This document shows positions 25,010 to 33,657 of a stretch of DNA of 64,000 bases, piece by piece; the stretch's first letter is position 1; every line of letters begins with the position of its first letter. This DNA comes from Deltaproteobacteria bacterium (GTDB lineage Bacteria; Myxococcota; JACPTQ01). The stretch covers positions 1 through 64,000 of the forward strand of contig JACPTQ010000021.1 of assembly GCA_016192705.1 (NCBI GenBank), read 5' to 3'. The position numbers and the translations under genes were made by a program. The notes under the pieces were generated by a model that was given only the letters and a program-made list of their open reading frames with translations, was not told the origin of the DNA and searched no databases.

Positions 25010-26569
25010 TTAACGCTTGCGCGACTTCTTGCGCGATTTCTTTTGCTGCTTTCGCTTGTTTTTCCTCGCCTTCAGATCCGCGCGCGTCTGCCACGCCTTC
25101 TTCGGTGCCGCGAGCGCGCCCGCACCGTTCCCGCCGCCCGCCGCCATTTCGCCGTTCCCGCCCGCGTCGCCCGCTGCCTCGGCCATCTGCATCTGCCGAA
25201 GCCTTTTCAGCCGCGCGAGTTTCCCGAGCCCCGGAATCTTCTCGACAAGCCCCTCCGCTTCGCCAATCTGCTTCATCACGCGTTTCATCTCTTCAAAGCG
25301 TTTTAAGAGCCCGCGCAGCTCCGCCTCCGTCCGCCCGGCCCCGCGCGTGATCCGCCGCACGCGCTTCGTGTCGATGATGTCGGGATTTCGCCGCTCCTCG
25401 ATCGTCATCGACTTGATCATCGCCTCGACCTTGACGAGCTCCTTGTCGTCGATGTTGACGCCCTCCGGGAGCTGCCCGCCGAAAAACGGCATCTTCTCGA
25501 AAATGTCCTTAATCGACCCCATCTGTTTCAGGATTTTCACCTGCTCCAAGAAGTCGTTGAGGTCGAAGTGCCCGCGCAGCATCTTCTTCGCGTCTTCCTC
25601 GGCCTTCTTCTCGTCGACGACTTCCTCGAAATCTTTCATGAGCCCGACGATGTCGCCGAACCCGAGAATCCGCGACGCGAGCCCCTCCGGCCGAAACTCC
25701 TCGAGCTTGTCGAGCGACTCACCCATCCCGAGGAATTTGATCGGCTTCCCCGTGACCTCGCGAATCGACAGCGCCGCACCACCGCGCGCATCGCCGTCGA
25801 GCTTCGTCAAGATGACGCCGTCAAACGCGAGCTTCTCGTTGAACGCTTTTGCGGTGGCGACCGCGTCCTGGCCGATCATCGCGTCGCACACGAACAGAAT
25901 GTTGTGCGCGCGCGTCCGGTCGGCAATGTCTTTCACCTCTTGCATCATCGCCTCGTCAATCGCGAGTCGCCCCGCCGTATCGAGGATGACGACGTCGCGC
26001 TTTTCGCTTCGCGCGAAGACGAGCGCGTTTCCGCAGATGTCGCGCGGGTCTTTCCCTGCCTCGTGAAATACCGGCATGCCGAGCTGTTGCCCAATCACCT
26101 TGAGCTGGTCGACCGCCGCGGGACGATAGATGTCCGCTGCAACGAGCATCGGCTGCTTTCCCATCTTCTCGACGTAGCGCGCGAGCTTCCCGGCGGTCGT
26201 CGTTTTTCCCGAGCCCTGGAGGCCCGCCATCAAGATGACCGTCGGCCCGTGCGCCGCGAATTTGAGCCCCGCATCGAACGGACCCATCAGCGCGACGAGC
26301 TCGTCCTGGCAAATCTTCACGAAGTGTTCGTACGGCGACGCGCGATAGACGGCGCCGTCCTTTCGCATTTTGACCTGAACGATTTCGCCGAGCGCCTTCT
26401 CGCGCACACGCGACAAAAACGTCTTCGTCACATGGAACTCGACGTCGGCTTCGAGGAGAGACCGCCGCACGTCGGACAAGACGTCTTTCAAATGGTCGTC
26501 GGTGAGCTCCGTCTTGCCCTGCATGCGGTTTTTGACGGACTGAAAACCTTTGGCGATGGTCTCAAGCAT
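25010..26569 (-). CDS. ffh: signal recognition particle protein Ffh
   Basis: The GTPase of the signal recognition particle, which binds 4.5S RNA and hydrophobic signal sequences and delivers nascent chains to the membrane receptor FtsY. Domain order is an N helical bundle (1-90), a G domain with P-loop GLQGSGKTTTAGKLA (about 105-119), DTAGR (about 192), TKLDGDARGG (about 247-256) and GMGE, then the Met-rich M domain (about 330-450, e.g. RRITRGAGRTE). The C-terminus carries an Ala/Gly-rich stretch and a very Lys/Arg-rich tail (KKSRKKSRKR), longer than usual. The 4.5S RNA gene is not in this window as far as I can see. Confidence 0.97.
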   Translation of the reverse strand: MLETIAKGFQSVKNRMQGKTELTDDHLKDVLSDVRRSLLEADVEFHVTKTFLSRVREKALGEIVQVKMRKDGAVYRASPYEHFVKICQDELVALMGPFDAGLKFAAHGPTVILMAGLQGSGKTTTAGKLARYVEKMGKQPMLVAADIYRPAAVDQLKVIGQQLGMPVFHEAGKDPRDICGNALVFARSEKRDVVILDTAGRLAIDEAMMQEVKDIADRTRAHNILFVCDAMIGQDAVATAKAFNEKLAFDGVILTKLDGDARGGAALSIREVTGKPIKFLGMGESLDKLEEFRPEGLASRILGFGDIVGLMKDFEEVVDEKKAEEDAKKMLRGHFDLNDFLEQVKILKQMGSIKDIFEKMPFFGGQLPEGVNIDDKELVKVEAMIKSMTIEERRNPDIIDTKRVRRITRGAGRTEAELRGLLKRFEEMKRVMKQIGEAEGLVEKIPGLGKLARLKRLRQMQMAEAAGDAGGNGEMAAGGGNGAGALAAPKKAWQTRADLKARKNKRKQQKKSRKKSRKR

Positions 26570-26659
26570 TTTTCGATTCTCCTCGGCCCGGCGCTTTTAC
26601 CACATGCGGCGTGCCGGATGAATCGGTCGTTTTCGAGGGACAGCTGACGACTGTTCCAA

Positions 26660-27241
26660 CTAACGATCGCGACAGGTCACGCCCGGGCGACAGTCGACGG
26701 CGCACTTGACGCTGCGCGTTTGGTCGGCGACGAAATAGATCGGTTGCCCATCGATGGTTGTTTGCGCAGAGCCAACGTCGACACCGCTTGCTCCAGATGG
26801 CACGGCGCATTCGATTCGAAAGCGCACCGCTTGATTCCATTTGCCGTTGAAAATGAATTCGAACTCCCGACGCGCGTCGAACGGGCTTTCGGTGAAGCTC
26901 ACCACGTAATCGTTCTTTCCGTCGCCGTTGGTGTCGACGGTCTGAATATCGAACGTGCGTCCCGACGACACGAAGCGCGTTGGGGGCGACGGTTGGAGTT
27001 GAAGCGGAAGCGATTGACCGTCAATGGAGAGGCGGAGTCCCGTCGCTTTGGCTAAGTCGTATTGATCGGTCAGGCGAACGGTCAAATGAATCGAACCGAA
27101 AGTCGCCTGTTCGGGGAATGACGTCGAACCGCGGTTTGAGTTTGGAACGTCAGCGTTGGGTGGCTGCGAACCGCACGAAACGATGACAAAAATGAAAGCC
27201 GCCCAGGACCGCCCGTTCCGAATAATCGATTTTGAGACCAT
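26660..27241 (-). CDS. lipoprotein of unknown function
   Basis: A 193-residue protein with a lipoprotein signal (AAFIFVIVSCGSQPP, Cys at about 22). The mature part has the DTNGDGKNDYVVSF segment, a calcium-type Asp/Gly-rich loop, and four later Cys (ECAVPSG, KCAVDCRPGVTC). This fits a small extracytoplasmic beta-rich domain. The ATG at 27241 is supported by AAGGGGAG five bases upstream; the longer reading adds nearly 100 unlikely residues. It sits alone between ffh and the tRNA-Gly gene. Confidence 0.7.
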   Translation of the reverse strand: MVSKSIIRNGRSWAAFIFVIVSCGSQPPNADVPNSNRGSTSFPEQATFGSIHLTVRLTDQYDLAKATGLRLSIDGQSLPLQLQPSPPTRFVSSGRTFDIQTVDTNGDGKNDYVVSFTESPFDARREFEFIFNGKWNQAVRFRIECAVPSGASGVDVGSAQTTIDGQPIYFVADQTRSVKCAVDCRPGVTCRDR

Positions 27242-27492
27242 GTCGCTCCCCTTTGGTGTCAATCGGAACGAAGCACGAAAACATACACAATTACCACTTT
27301 CGACGCGATGCGTCCATCCTTTTGTTTCCGCGCCGCTCGTGAGCGACATCGGCGCGCGGAATAAACGCGCGATGGGTGTATTCGCGACGGAACAGGGTAT
27401 GCCGGAGAATTTGGTAGAGTTTTGGGTGTTCGAAGCAGATTGAAGTGCTTGACACAACCGGTCAAGTTCGACGAGACTTCGGCCCGCTCTCT

Positions 27493-27564
27493 GCGGGAGT
27501 AACTCAGCGGTAGAGTGCAACCTTGCCAAGGTTGAGGTCGAGGGTTCAAGTCCCTTCTCCCGCT
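27493..27564 (+). tRNA. tRNA-Gly (anticodon GCC)
   Basis: A full cloverleaf can be drawn. The acceptor stem is GCGGGAG with CTCCCGC. The D arm is ACTC...GAGT. The anticodon stem CAACC/GGTTG encloses the loop TTGCCAA, with anticodon GCC at 27525-27527. The T arm is GGGTTCAAGTCCC-like. The discriminator base is T and the 3' CCA is not encoded. Length is 72 bases. Confidence 0.97.
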
Positions 27565-27582
27565 ATTTTCCGAGCAATTAGA

Positions 27583-27646
27583 CAACAAGCCAGTGGCTTG
27601 TTGGCGCGAGGAAAATGGGTAAGCCCGACGGAACGGAGGGCGCACC
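27583..27646 (+). repeat. repeat R3, copy beside the tRNA gene
   Basis: Contains the near-perfect 17-base palindrome ACAAGCCAGTGGCTTGT (27585-27601), then GGCGCGAGGAAAATGGGTAA and CCCGACGGAACGGAGGGC. The next copy begins 91 bases later with the same palindrome. It starts about 20 bases after the tRNA-Gly 3' end. Confidence 0.75.
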
Positions 27647-27673
27647 CAAGGGGCGCTATAGAATGAAGTGTCT

Positions 27674-27738
27674 TCACAAGCCAGTGGCTTGTTTGCGCGA
27701 AGAAAACGGGTGAGAGCGACGGAACGGAGCTCGAACCC
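27674..27738 (+). repeat. repeat R3, second tandem copy, with a decayed third copy after it
   Basis: Repeats the ACAAGCCAGTGGCTTGT palindrome (27676-27692), then TGCGCGAAGAAAACGGGTGA and GCGACGGAACGGAGCTCGAA. A weaker third copy is recognisable at about 27770-27822 (GGCCTGTCTGTTCCGAGAAA then AATGGGTGAGCGAC). That copy ends where the ribosome site of the cytochrome gene begins. Confidence 0.7.
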
Positions 27739-27823
27739 TTACGAAGAGATGGACGTTGACAGCAGTCGTATGGCCTGTCTGTTCCGAGAAAAATGGGTGA
27801 GCGACATTCTGAGGAGGACGAAG

Positions 27824-28756
27824 TTGGGTCGAAGTGTATATCCCGCCTGGTTCGCGGGCTTCGCCTGCGTCGCGGCGTCAGCGTCGGTTTCGGACGCGGA
27901 AGTGACGGCGCCTCCCGCGCCGAAGGCTGTGACCGGTGTGTCGCCGAAAGCGATGGCGCACGGTGGTGACGCGGTTGGTGAAGCTGGGCGAAAGGTTTAC
28001 CAGCGATACTGCATTGGGTGCCACGGCGAAAAGGGGGATGGGAAGGGGCCGGCCGCGAAGTTTCTCGATCCGAAACCGCGCGACTTCACGAAGGGCGTCT
28101 TCAAGTTCGGCGCGGTCCCGGCTGGGAAGTTGCCGACGGACGACGACTTGATGCGCACCGTGACGAACGGCTTGTCGGCGTCGTCGATGCCGTCGTGGCG
28201 ATTGTTGCCGCAGGATCAGCGCTGGGCCGTGATTCAATACCTTAAGAGTTTTTCGCCGCGTTGGAAGAAGGACAAGCCGGGCCCCGCGCTGTCGGTGCCG
28301 GAAGACCCGTTCAACGAGGAGCCGCCCTCGAAGCTGCCGTCGATTCGCGCGCAGGGCGAAAAGATTTATCACGGGCGAACGACGTGTTGGGGGTGTCACC
28401 CGGCGTACGTTCCGAACGACAGAGTGACGTCGTACGTTCAGGCGTACGGGAAGTCCGAAACGCCGCGCGCCGAGATGTCGAAGGCCGAGGGGAAATTCTC
28501 GGAGCCGTATGAGGCGATCGTGATGCCGCCCGACTTTGTGAAGCGGAGGCTCAAGACGGGACATTCGTTGGAGGCGCTCGCGCGTGTGATTTGGGCGGGC
28601 GTTGGGGGGACGGCGATGCCGACGTGGAAGGGGCAGCTCAAGGACGATGAGTTTTGGGCGATGGTTTATTACGTGCGCGGGCTGGTTGAGCAGCGACTCG
28701 CGAAAAACAAGAGCGTGATTCCGCTGCCGAAATATCCACAGCCGAAGGATCGGTGA
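27824..28756 (+). CDS. exported dihaem cytochrome c of the cbb3 cluster
   Basis: A 310-residue protein with a signal peptide (WFAGFACVAASASVSDAE) and two c-type haem sites, CIGCH (about 64-68) and CWGCH (about 192-196). Met ligand candidates lie in SSMPSWRL and TAMPTWKG. These are two class I cytochrome c domains, the part usually carried by the C-terminal region of CcoP. Here it is a separate exported protein encoded first in the cluster. The TTG at 27824 is chosen because GGAGG lies six bases upstream and the signal peptide follows; longer readings run into R3 repeats. It presumably feeds electrons to CcoO/CcoN. Its stop overlaps the ccoN start. Confidence 0.88.
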   Translation: MGRSVYPAWFAGFACVAASASVSDAEVTAPPAPKAVTGVSPKAMAHGGDAVGEAGRKVYQRYCIGCHGEKGDGKGPAAKFLDPKPRDFTKGVFKFGAVPAGKLPTDDDLMRTVTNGLSASSMPSWRLLPQDQRWAVIQYLKSFSPRWKKDKPGPALSVPEDPFNEEPPSKLPSIRAQGEKIYHGRTTCWGCHPAYVPNDRVTSYVQAYGKSETPRAEMSKAEGKFSEPYEAIVMPPDFVKRRLKTGHSLEALARVIWAGVGGTAMPTWKGQLKDDEFWAMVYYVRGLVEQRLAKNKSVIPLPKYPQPKDR

Positions 28757-30207
28757 TGACGATGACATCGTACGCAATTTCGAATCCGACGGTGAATGGC
28801 CGGCCGCTCGTCGAGACGGCGCTTGTCAAGGCGCACATCATTGCGGCGCTCTGCTTTTTTATTTATGGGCTCTTGGCCGGGCTCGTGTTCGCGCTTCAAT
28901 TTCACAACCTCTATCCGTTTGTTGGGGTCGAGGAGCTTTCGCCGGGCCGTGTGCGGATGACACACACGACGGCAGTGGCGTACGGGTTTTTGGTGAATGG
29001 TTTTATGGCGGGGCTCCACTGGGTCGTGCCGCGACTCACGCGTCGCCCGACGCTGTCAAAGAATCTCGGTTGGTTCGTCTTCATGGGATGGCAACTTTCG
29101 TTGGTCGTTGGGCTTCTCGGGATTCTCGCGGGGCACGCGCAGGCGATCGAGTGGGCTGAGATCCCAACGTACGTCGACCCGTTTGTGGTTGTGACCGCGG
29201 CGGCCCTCGCGGCGAATTTTCTTCCGGCGATTTGGCGACTTGGTAAGGGTGGCCCGCTGTACGTGACGCTTTGGTATTTTACCGCTGGTTTCATTTGGCT
29301 CGCGCTCACCTACATCATGGGCAATTACTTTCCGCAGTGGCTGATCCCGGGGTCGGGCGGCGCGGCGATCACGGGTCTCTTCATTCACGATCTCGTGGGG
29401 CTCTTCCTTACGCCGATGGGTTGGGGGCTCATGTACTACTTCGTGCCGACGATGTTGAACCGCCCGATGTGGAGTCACGCGGTGTCGCTCATCGGGTTTT
29501 GGGGGCTCGCGTTTTTCTACCCGCTGAATGGCGTGCATCATTATTTGTACAGCACGATTCCGATGTTTGCGCAGTACAGCGCGGTTATCGCGACGGTCGG
29601 CGTCGAGCTCGTCGTCATGACGGTGTTCATCAACTTTTTCGTGACGCTGCGCGGGAGCGGGTCGGCGCTTCGCGATTCGTTGCCGATTCGTTGGTTCTTT
29701 GTCGGGATGATTTTTTACATGACGACGTGCGTGCAGTGCGCGTATCAGGTGACCCTGTCGGCGCAGGAAATTATTCACTTCACGGATTGGGTCGTGGGCC
29801 ACGCGCACCTCGTCATGTTCGGTGTGTTTGGGCTCTGGGTGCTTGGAATTTTCACGGAGCTTTGGCCGCGGCTCGTCGGGCGCCCGTGGTGGTCGCATCG
29901 CGCGCTTGAGTGGCATTTTTGGCTGACGGCGCTTGGGATGTTTTTCATGTTTGTTGCGCTCGTCGCGGGTGGGCTCGTGCAGGGCTTCGTGCAGAAGGGC
30001 TTGAACCCGTGGGAAGACTACGTGTCGATGTCGCGGCCGTTCTGGGGCGTACGGATTTTCACGGGGCTCATGATCCTCATGGGTCAGGTGATATTCATTA
30101 TCAATATGGTGAAAACCGCGCGATCGCCGAAACCAGTTGAGGCGGCGGCGGTGCGAGCCGAGGGCGCGGTCGCGCCGGCGTCATCCGTCGCGACGGGAGT
30201 GGCGTGA
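28756..30207 (+). CDS. ccoN: cbb3-type cytochrome c oxidase subunit I
   Basis: Catalytic membrane subunit of the high-affinity cbb3 oxidase, with low-spin haem b and the haem b3-CuB site. It has 483 residues and about twelve transmembrane helices. Haem and copper ligands appear in HTTAVAYGFLVNGF (about 70), HDLVGLFLTPMGWG, NGVHHYLYS (about 260, the paired His of CuB) and VVGHAHLVMFGVFG (about 347). The ATG overlaps the stop of the dihaem cytochrome gene; a GTG one codon earlier is equally possible. ccoO follows one base after the stop. The low-oxygen affinity of the family suggests growth under microaerobic conditions. Confidence 0.95.
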   Translation: MTMTSYAISNPTVNGRPLVETALVKAHIIAALCFFIYGLLAGLVFALQFHNLYPFVGVEELSPGRVRMTHTTAVAYGFLVNGFMAGLHWVVPRLTRRPTLSKNLGWFVFMGWQLSLVVGLLGILAGHAQAIEWAEIPTYVDPFVVVTAAALAANFLPAIWRLGKGGPLYVTLWYFTAGFIWLALTYIMGNYFPQWLIPGSGGAAITGLFIHDLVGLFLTPMGWGLMYYFVPTMLNRPMWSHAVSLIGFWGLAFFYPLNGVHHYLYSTIPMFAQYSAVIATVGVELVVMTVFINFFVTLRGSGSALRDSLPIRWFFVGMIFYMTTCVQCAYQVTLSAQEIIHFTDWVVGHAHLVMFGVFGLWVLGIFTELWPRLVGRPWWSHRALEWHFWLTALGMFFMFVALVAGGLVQGFVQKGLNPWEDYVSMSRPFWGVRIFTGLMILMGQVIFIINMVKTARSPKPVEAAAVRAEGAVAPASSVATGVA

Positions 30208-30208
30208 T

Positions 30209-30856
30209 ATGAAGTCGCTCGAAAAGGTCGGGACGGTGCTCTTTGGGGCCGGATTTGGATTGTTTGGTTTTTCGGGCCTCGTGCAAGCGGTGCTACCTTA
30301 TATGGTGATGAAAGACGTGAAGTACGTCACGCTCGACGAAATCGCGAAAAATGTTTCGCCTGAGTTTGTCGATTTGGCCGAGCGGTATCCAGACGAGTTT
30401 CGGAAGGCGTATGGCGAGCCAGATTCGAAATCGTATCGCGCGGCGCTCGACGAGGGGCGGAATGTGTATATCGCCGAGGCCTGTTGGCACTGCCATTCTC
30501 AATTCGTGCGGCCGGTTGCGAACGAGAACCAGCGGTTTGGGCCGGTGTCGTGGCCGGCGGAACACCAAAACGAACTGCAGTTGCCACAGCTTTTCGGAAC
30601 GCGGCGCGTGGGGCCGGATTTGATTCGCGAAGCGCGAAAGCGGTCGAACGATTGGCACATCGCCCACTTTTGGGATCCGCCGATGGTGGTGCCGGAGAGT
30701 ATTATGCCGCGGTTTACGTGGTTTTTTGACGCGAACGGGAAACCGAATCGACGGGCGCTCGCGCTGACGACGTATGTCCAGTGGTTGGGGAGTTGGCTCC
30801 CAGAATCGGACGAGCTTTTGACGAACGTCATCGCGTCACCGGGAGGTGAGAAGTGA
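30209..30856 (+). CDS. ccoO: cbb3-type cytochrome c oxidase subunit II
   Basis: A membrane-anchored monohaem cytochrome c that passes electrons to CcoN. One N-terminal membrane helix (VGTVLFGAGFGLFGFSGLVQ, about 7-26) precedes the haem site CWHCHSQFVRPV (about 91-102), the CcoO hallmark. The Met ligand is probably in ESIMPRFTW (about 170). Length 215 is normal. The ATG at 30209 directly follows ccoN; a longer reading adds only Arg-rich residues. The stop overlaps the next start. Confidence 0.95.
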   Translation: MKSLEKVGTVLFGAGFGLFGFSGLVQAVLPYMVMKDVKYVTLDEIAKNVSPEFVDLAERYPDEFRKAYGEPDSKSYRAALDEGRNVYIAEACWHCHSQFVRPVANENQRFGPVSWPAEHQNELQLPQLFGTRRVGPDLIREARKRSNDWHIAHFWDPPMVVPESIMPRFTWFFDANGKPNRRALALTTYVQWLGSWLPESDELLTNVIASPGGEK

Positions 30857-31289
30857 TCGCTGCGAATCATTCCGATCGCTTTCGCAAGATCGTTCAGTGG
30901 GTCGTCGTTGCGTTCGTGATTACGGCGGGCATTACGTTCGCGCAGAAACTTTTTCAGTTCATCGCGACGGCGTCGCGGGGGGAGATGCCGGGGTTCGCGG
31001 CGCTGACGATCATCCCGTACCTCATCGTCATGTTCGGGTTTTTCTTGCTTGTGGTCGGCGCGTTCTTGAAGGGGCATTTCAACGACCTCGAGGCACGACG
31101 ACGGATGACGGTGGTGTGCCGGATGTCACGCCGAAGTACGAGGGGAATCGATTTCCGTGGTGGCTCCTCATCATTTGGCTCGCGTTTCTGTGGTGGGCGG
31201 TATCGTATTTTATCGAGTGGACGGGGCCTGAGTATTCTGAGTGGTTCGAGAAGCCGGCTGAAGTCACGCATCGCCCGATGCACAAATAG
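30853..31289 (+). pseudogene. cbb3-cluster membrane protein, CcoP N-terminal-like, needing a frame correction
   Basis: The first frame gives MIAANHSDRFRKIVQWVVVA, a membrane helix, then a second helix ending GAFLKGHFNDLE at about 31092. After that this frame turns into Arg/Ser-rich nonsense. From about 31100 another frame reads VPDVTPKYEGNRFPWWLLII, then a helix and EYSEWFEKPAEVTHRPMHK, stopping at 31289. That part looks like the N-terminal anchor of CcoP. Joining the two needs a shift of one base (as if one base were missing) near 31090-31105. Either the assembly has a one-base deletion, the gene is frameshifted, or two genes overlap with an unannotated GTG start at 31116. No haem site is present; the haems are on the separate cytochrome at the front of the cluster. 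Confidence 0.65.
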
Positions 31290-31313
31290 TTACGTGAGAC
31301 GGAGGCTTCACAG

Positions 31314-33341
31314 TTGAAGCCACCCGCAGCAGAGCCGTTTCAATTGTGCGCGTTGTGTGGATTGCGCGTTCCAGGCGCCGCCGCGGAAGGACCGGCATAC
31401 TGCTGCACCGGTTGCCTCGTTGTCGCGGAGGTTGTCGGCAAAACAAAGAGCGCAGACTCGACCGGTTATTTTAGCTCGCGCATTGGCCTCGGCGCGTTTC
31501 TGTCGATGTTCGTCATGGCCGGGAGTCTATACTTGTACGGCGAAGAGGCGCTCGGCGCGGCAGGTGGTTCCGATCCGTTGCGCGCGGGCTTTGCGTCGGT
31601 TGCGCGTTACCTCCTTCTGTTTTTTTCGTTTCCAATTTTCTTGTTGCTTGGGGTTCCTCTCATCGCTGGAGGCGGTGGGCGATCGCGTTGGGTCGACCGG
31701 CTGATCGCGACTGGGAGTTTCGCAGCCCTTTCGTTGTCGGCCGTCGCAACGCTCCGGGACGAGGGCCACGTCTATTACGACGCGGCGACGGTGACACTCG
31801 TCCTTGTTCATGTCGGCCGTTACCTTGAAGTGCGAGCGAAACTCGATGTGCGCCGCGCGGGCGATGCGTTGCGGGTGCTAGTTCCGGGCGGCGGCGTTTC
31901 GGTCGGGGCGCAGATTGAGGTCGCCGCGGGTGCAACGTTCGAGGCGGACGGGTTGGTCGAATCGGGCGCGGCGTCGGTCGATGAGCGGCATTTCACCGGC
32001 GAGAGCGTGCCGCGGCCGGTCACGGTGGGCGACTGGGTGTACGCCGGTACGACGGTTATCGAAGGTGCGGTGTCGATGCGTGTCGAGCGCGCGGGCGCGG
32101 GAACGCTCATTTCGCGGCTCGTGCACTTGGTCGACGAAGCGCGCCGACGCCCGAGCCGGCTTGAGCGGATATCGGATCGCGCGGCGAAAATTTTCATTGT
32201 GTTTGGTTTCTCGGCCGCCGGACTCGCGCTCGGATTGGGTTGGGCCGCCGGCGGAATAGAGGTCGGTGTGCTGCGCGCGCTCGCGGTTTTGGCCATCGCG
32301 TGCCCGTGCGCCATCGGAGTTGCGACGCCGATTGTCGCGAACGTGGCGCTCAGTCGGCTCGCGAAGCGCGGAATTCTTGTGCGGGGCCTCGACGTGTTCG
32401 AGCGCTTGGCGCGTGCGAGCCTTGTCGTTTTCGATAAGACGGGAACGTTGACAACGGGGATTCGGTTGACGACGGACGATGAATGGGCGGTTGGGCCGGC
32501 CGCATCACTCGCAGCGTGCTCAGAGCATCCTCTCTCGCGGGCGGTCGTTGCGCTCGCGCATGATCGCGGAATCGCCGTTGTGCGGGATGAGGCGGCACAT
32601 GTTGTTCCCGGCTGCGGAGTTGAGTCGGGCGCGTACCGGTTGGGGAGCGCCGCGTTTGCCGATTCGCCATCGCTGCGGAATGAGACGGTCGCTGCGCAAC
32701 TTTTTTTTCGTGACGCGTCGGGACGGATTGCGAAGTTCGCGGTGGAGGAAACGTTCGACATCGGGATCGTATCAGCGATGCGCACGGTGGAGTCGCTCGG
32801 TGTTCAACTCGCGGGGCTCTCTGGTGACGAGTCCGGGCGTGCGCGACAAATGGGCGACCGAATCGGAGTTTCGTTTGACGGTGGGCTCTCGCCAGCCGAC
32901 AAGGAAGCGCGCGTTCGCGGATGGCAAGAGAAAGGGGAGACCGTCGTCGTTGTTGGTGATGGCGTGAACGACGCGCCGGCTCTCGCGGGCGCCGATGTCG
33001 GAGTCGCGGTCGGAGGGGCCCACGCGGTCGCCGTCGAATCGGCGCACGTCGTGCTGCTCCGCGCGGGAGCTGCGGAACTGCCCACCGTGCTGCTGGTGGC
33101 ACGCCGCGCGGTCGCACGCATGCGCTGGAATCTTTTCTGGGCGCTCGCGTACAACACGGTTGCGGTGGTCGTCGCGGTCCTCGGGGTCGTCTCACCGATC
33201 GTCGCCGCACTGGCCATGGTCGCATCGAGTGTCTTCGTGGTGACGGGGGCCGTCGGCTTTTCTGTTGGTCAGTTAAGCGAACCGGGAACCGCGAGCCCGA
33301 ACATCGGGATTTCTGCGTCAAACGTTTCGCCATCGTCGTAA
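31314..33341 (+). CDS. ccoI: copper-translocating P1B-type ATPase of cbb3 biogenesis
   Basis: Exports or delivers copper during assembly of the cbb3 oxidase. An N-terminal metal site (CALCGL and YCCTGC, about 12-39) matches the ATPase-cat-binding domain typical of CcoI/FixI. The pump core follows: TGES in FTGESVPRPV (about 229), the CPC metal channel AIACPCAIG (about 324-332), DKTGTLT with the phosphorylated Asp (about 375), SEHPLSR (about 405) and GDGVNDAPALAGAD (about 548). About eight membrane helices are seen. The start is a TTG with GGAGG eight bases upstream. The position right behind ccoNO supports the CcoI role. The 3' end overlaps apaG on the other strand by 73 bases. Confidence 0.93.
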   Translation: MKPPAAEPFQLCALCGLRVPGAAAEGPAYCCTGCLVVAEVVGKTKSADSTGYFSSRIGLGAFLSMFVMAGSLYLYGEEALGAAGGSDPLRAGFASVARYLLLFFSFPIFLLLGVPLIAGGGGRSRWVDRLIATGSFAALSLSAVATLRDEGHVYYDAATVTLVLVHVGRYLEVRAKLDVRRAGDALRVLVPGGGVSVGAQIEVAAGATFEADGLVESGAASVDERHFTGESVPRPVTVGDWVYAGTTVIEGAVSMRVERAGAGTLISRLVHLVDEARRRPSRLERISDRAAKIFIVFGFSAAGLALGLGWAAGGIEVGVLRALAVLAIACPCAIGVATPIVANVALSRLAKRGILVRGLDVFERLARASLVVFDKTGTLTTGIRLTTDDEWAVGPAASLAACSEHPLSRAVVALAHDRGIAVVRDEAAHVVPGCGVESGAYRLGSAAFADSPSLRNETVAAQLFFRDASGRIAKFAVEETFDIGIVSAMRTVESLGVQLAGLSGDESGRARQMGDRIGVSFDGGLSPADKEARVRGWQEKGETVVVVGDGVNDAPALAGADVGVAVGGAHAVAVESAHVVLLRAGAAELPTVLLVARRAVARMRWNLFWALAYNTVAVVVAVLGVVSPIVAALAMVASSVFVVTGAVGFSVGQLSEPGTASPNIGISASNVSPSS

Positions 33342-33652
33342 ACCATTTGATACGTACCGTGCATCGTGCCGTTTTGCGTCTTAAGCGGACACCCGCTCGT
33401 GTATTCGAACGACTCGCCGGGCGTCAGCCGCGGTTGCATCCCCACGACGCCGGGACCTTTCACCTCTTGGATGCGGCCGGCGCCGTCCGTGATGATCCAG
33501 TGCCGGCTAACGAGGCGCGCCGGGCGTTCCCCGGAATTCAAAATGCGAACGGTGTAAGCGAAGAAAAAATTCGAGCGCTCGGGGTCGGATCGCTCGGCGA
33601 GATAGACGCTGGTGACGTGAACTCGAATCCCGCGCGTTTCGTTCTCGGGCAT
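33269..33652 (-). CDS. apaG: ApaG-type protein
   Basis: A 127-residue single-domain ApaG, an immunoglobulin-like beta-sandwich protein; in enterobacteria it is linked to diadenosine tetraphosphate metabolism, though its biochemical role remains unclear. The family core is plain: VRILNSGERPARLVSRHWII, then TDGAGRIQEVKGPGVVGMQP and TSGCPLKTQNGTMHGTYQM. The ATG at 33652 starts five bases after the pepA stop, so it is the second gene of a pepA-apaG unit. Its last 24 codons overlap the end of the copper ATPase gene. Confidence 0.94.
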   Translation of the reverse strand: MPENETRGIRVHVTSVYLAERSDPERSNFFFAYTVRILNSGERPARLVSRHWIITDGAGRIQEVKGPGVVGMQPRLTPGESFEYTSGCPLKTQNGTMHGTYQMVYDDGETFDAEIPMFGLAVPGSLN

Positions 33653-33657
33653 CTGCG

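Noticed and set aside
27493-27822. integrated mobile element at the tRNA-Gly gene
   Set aside because: No integrase, no duplicated tRNA end and no foreign gene block follow; only short R3 repeats and then the conserved cbb3 cluster.
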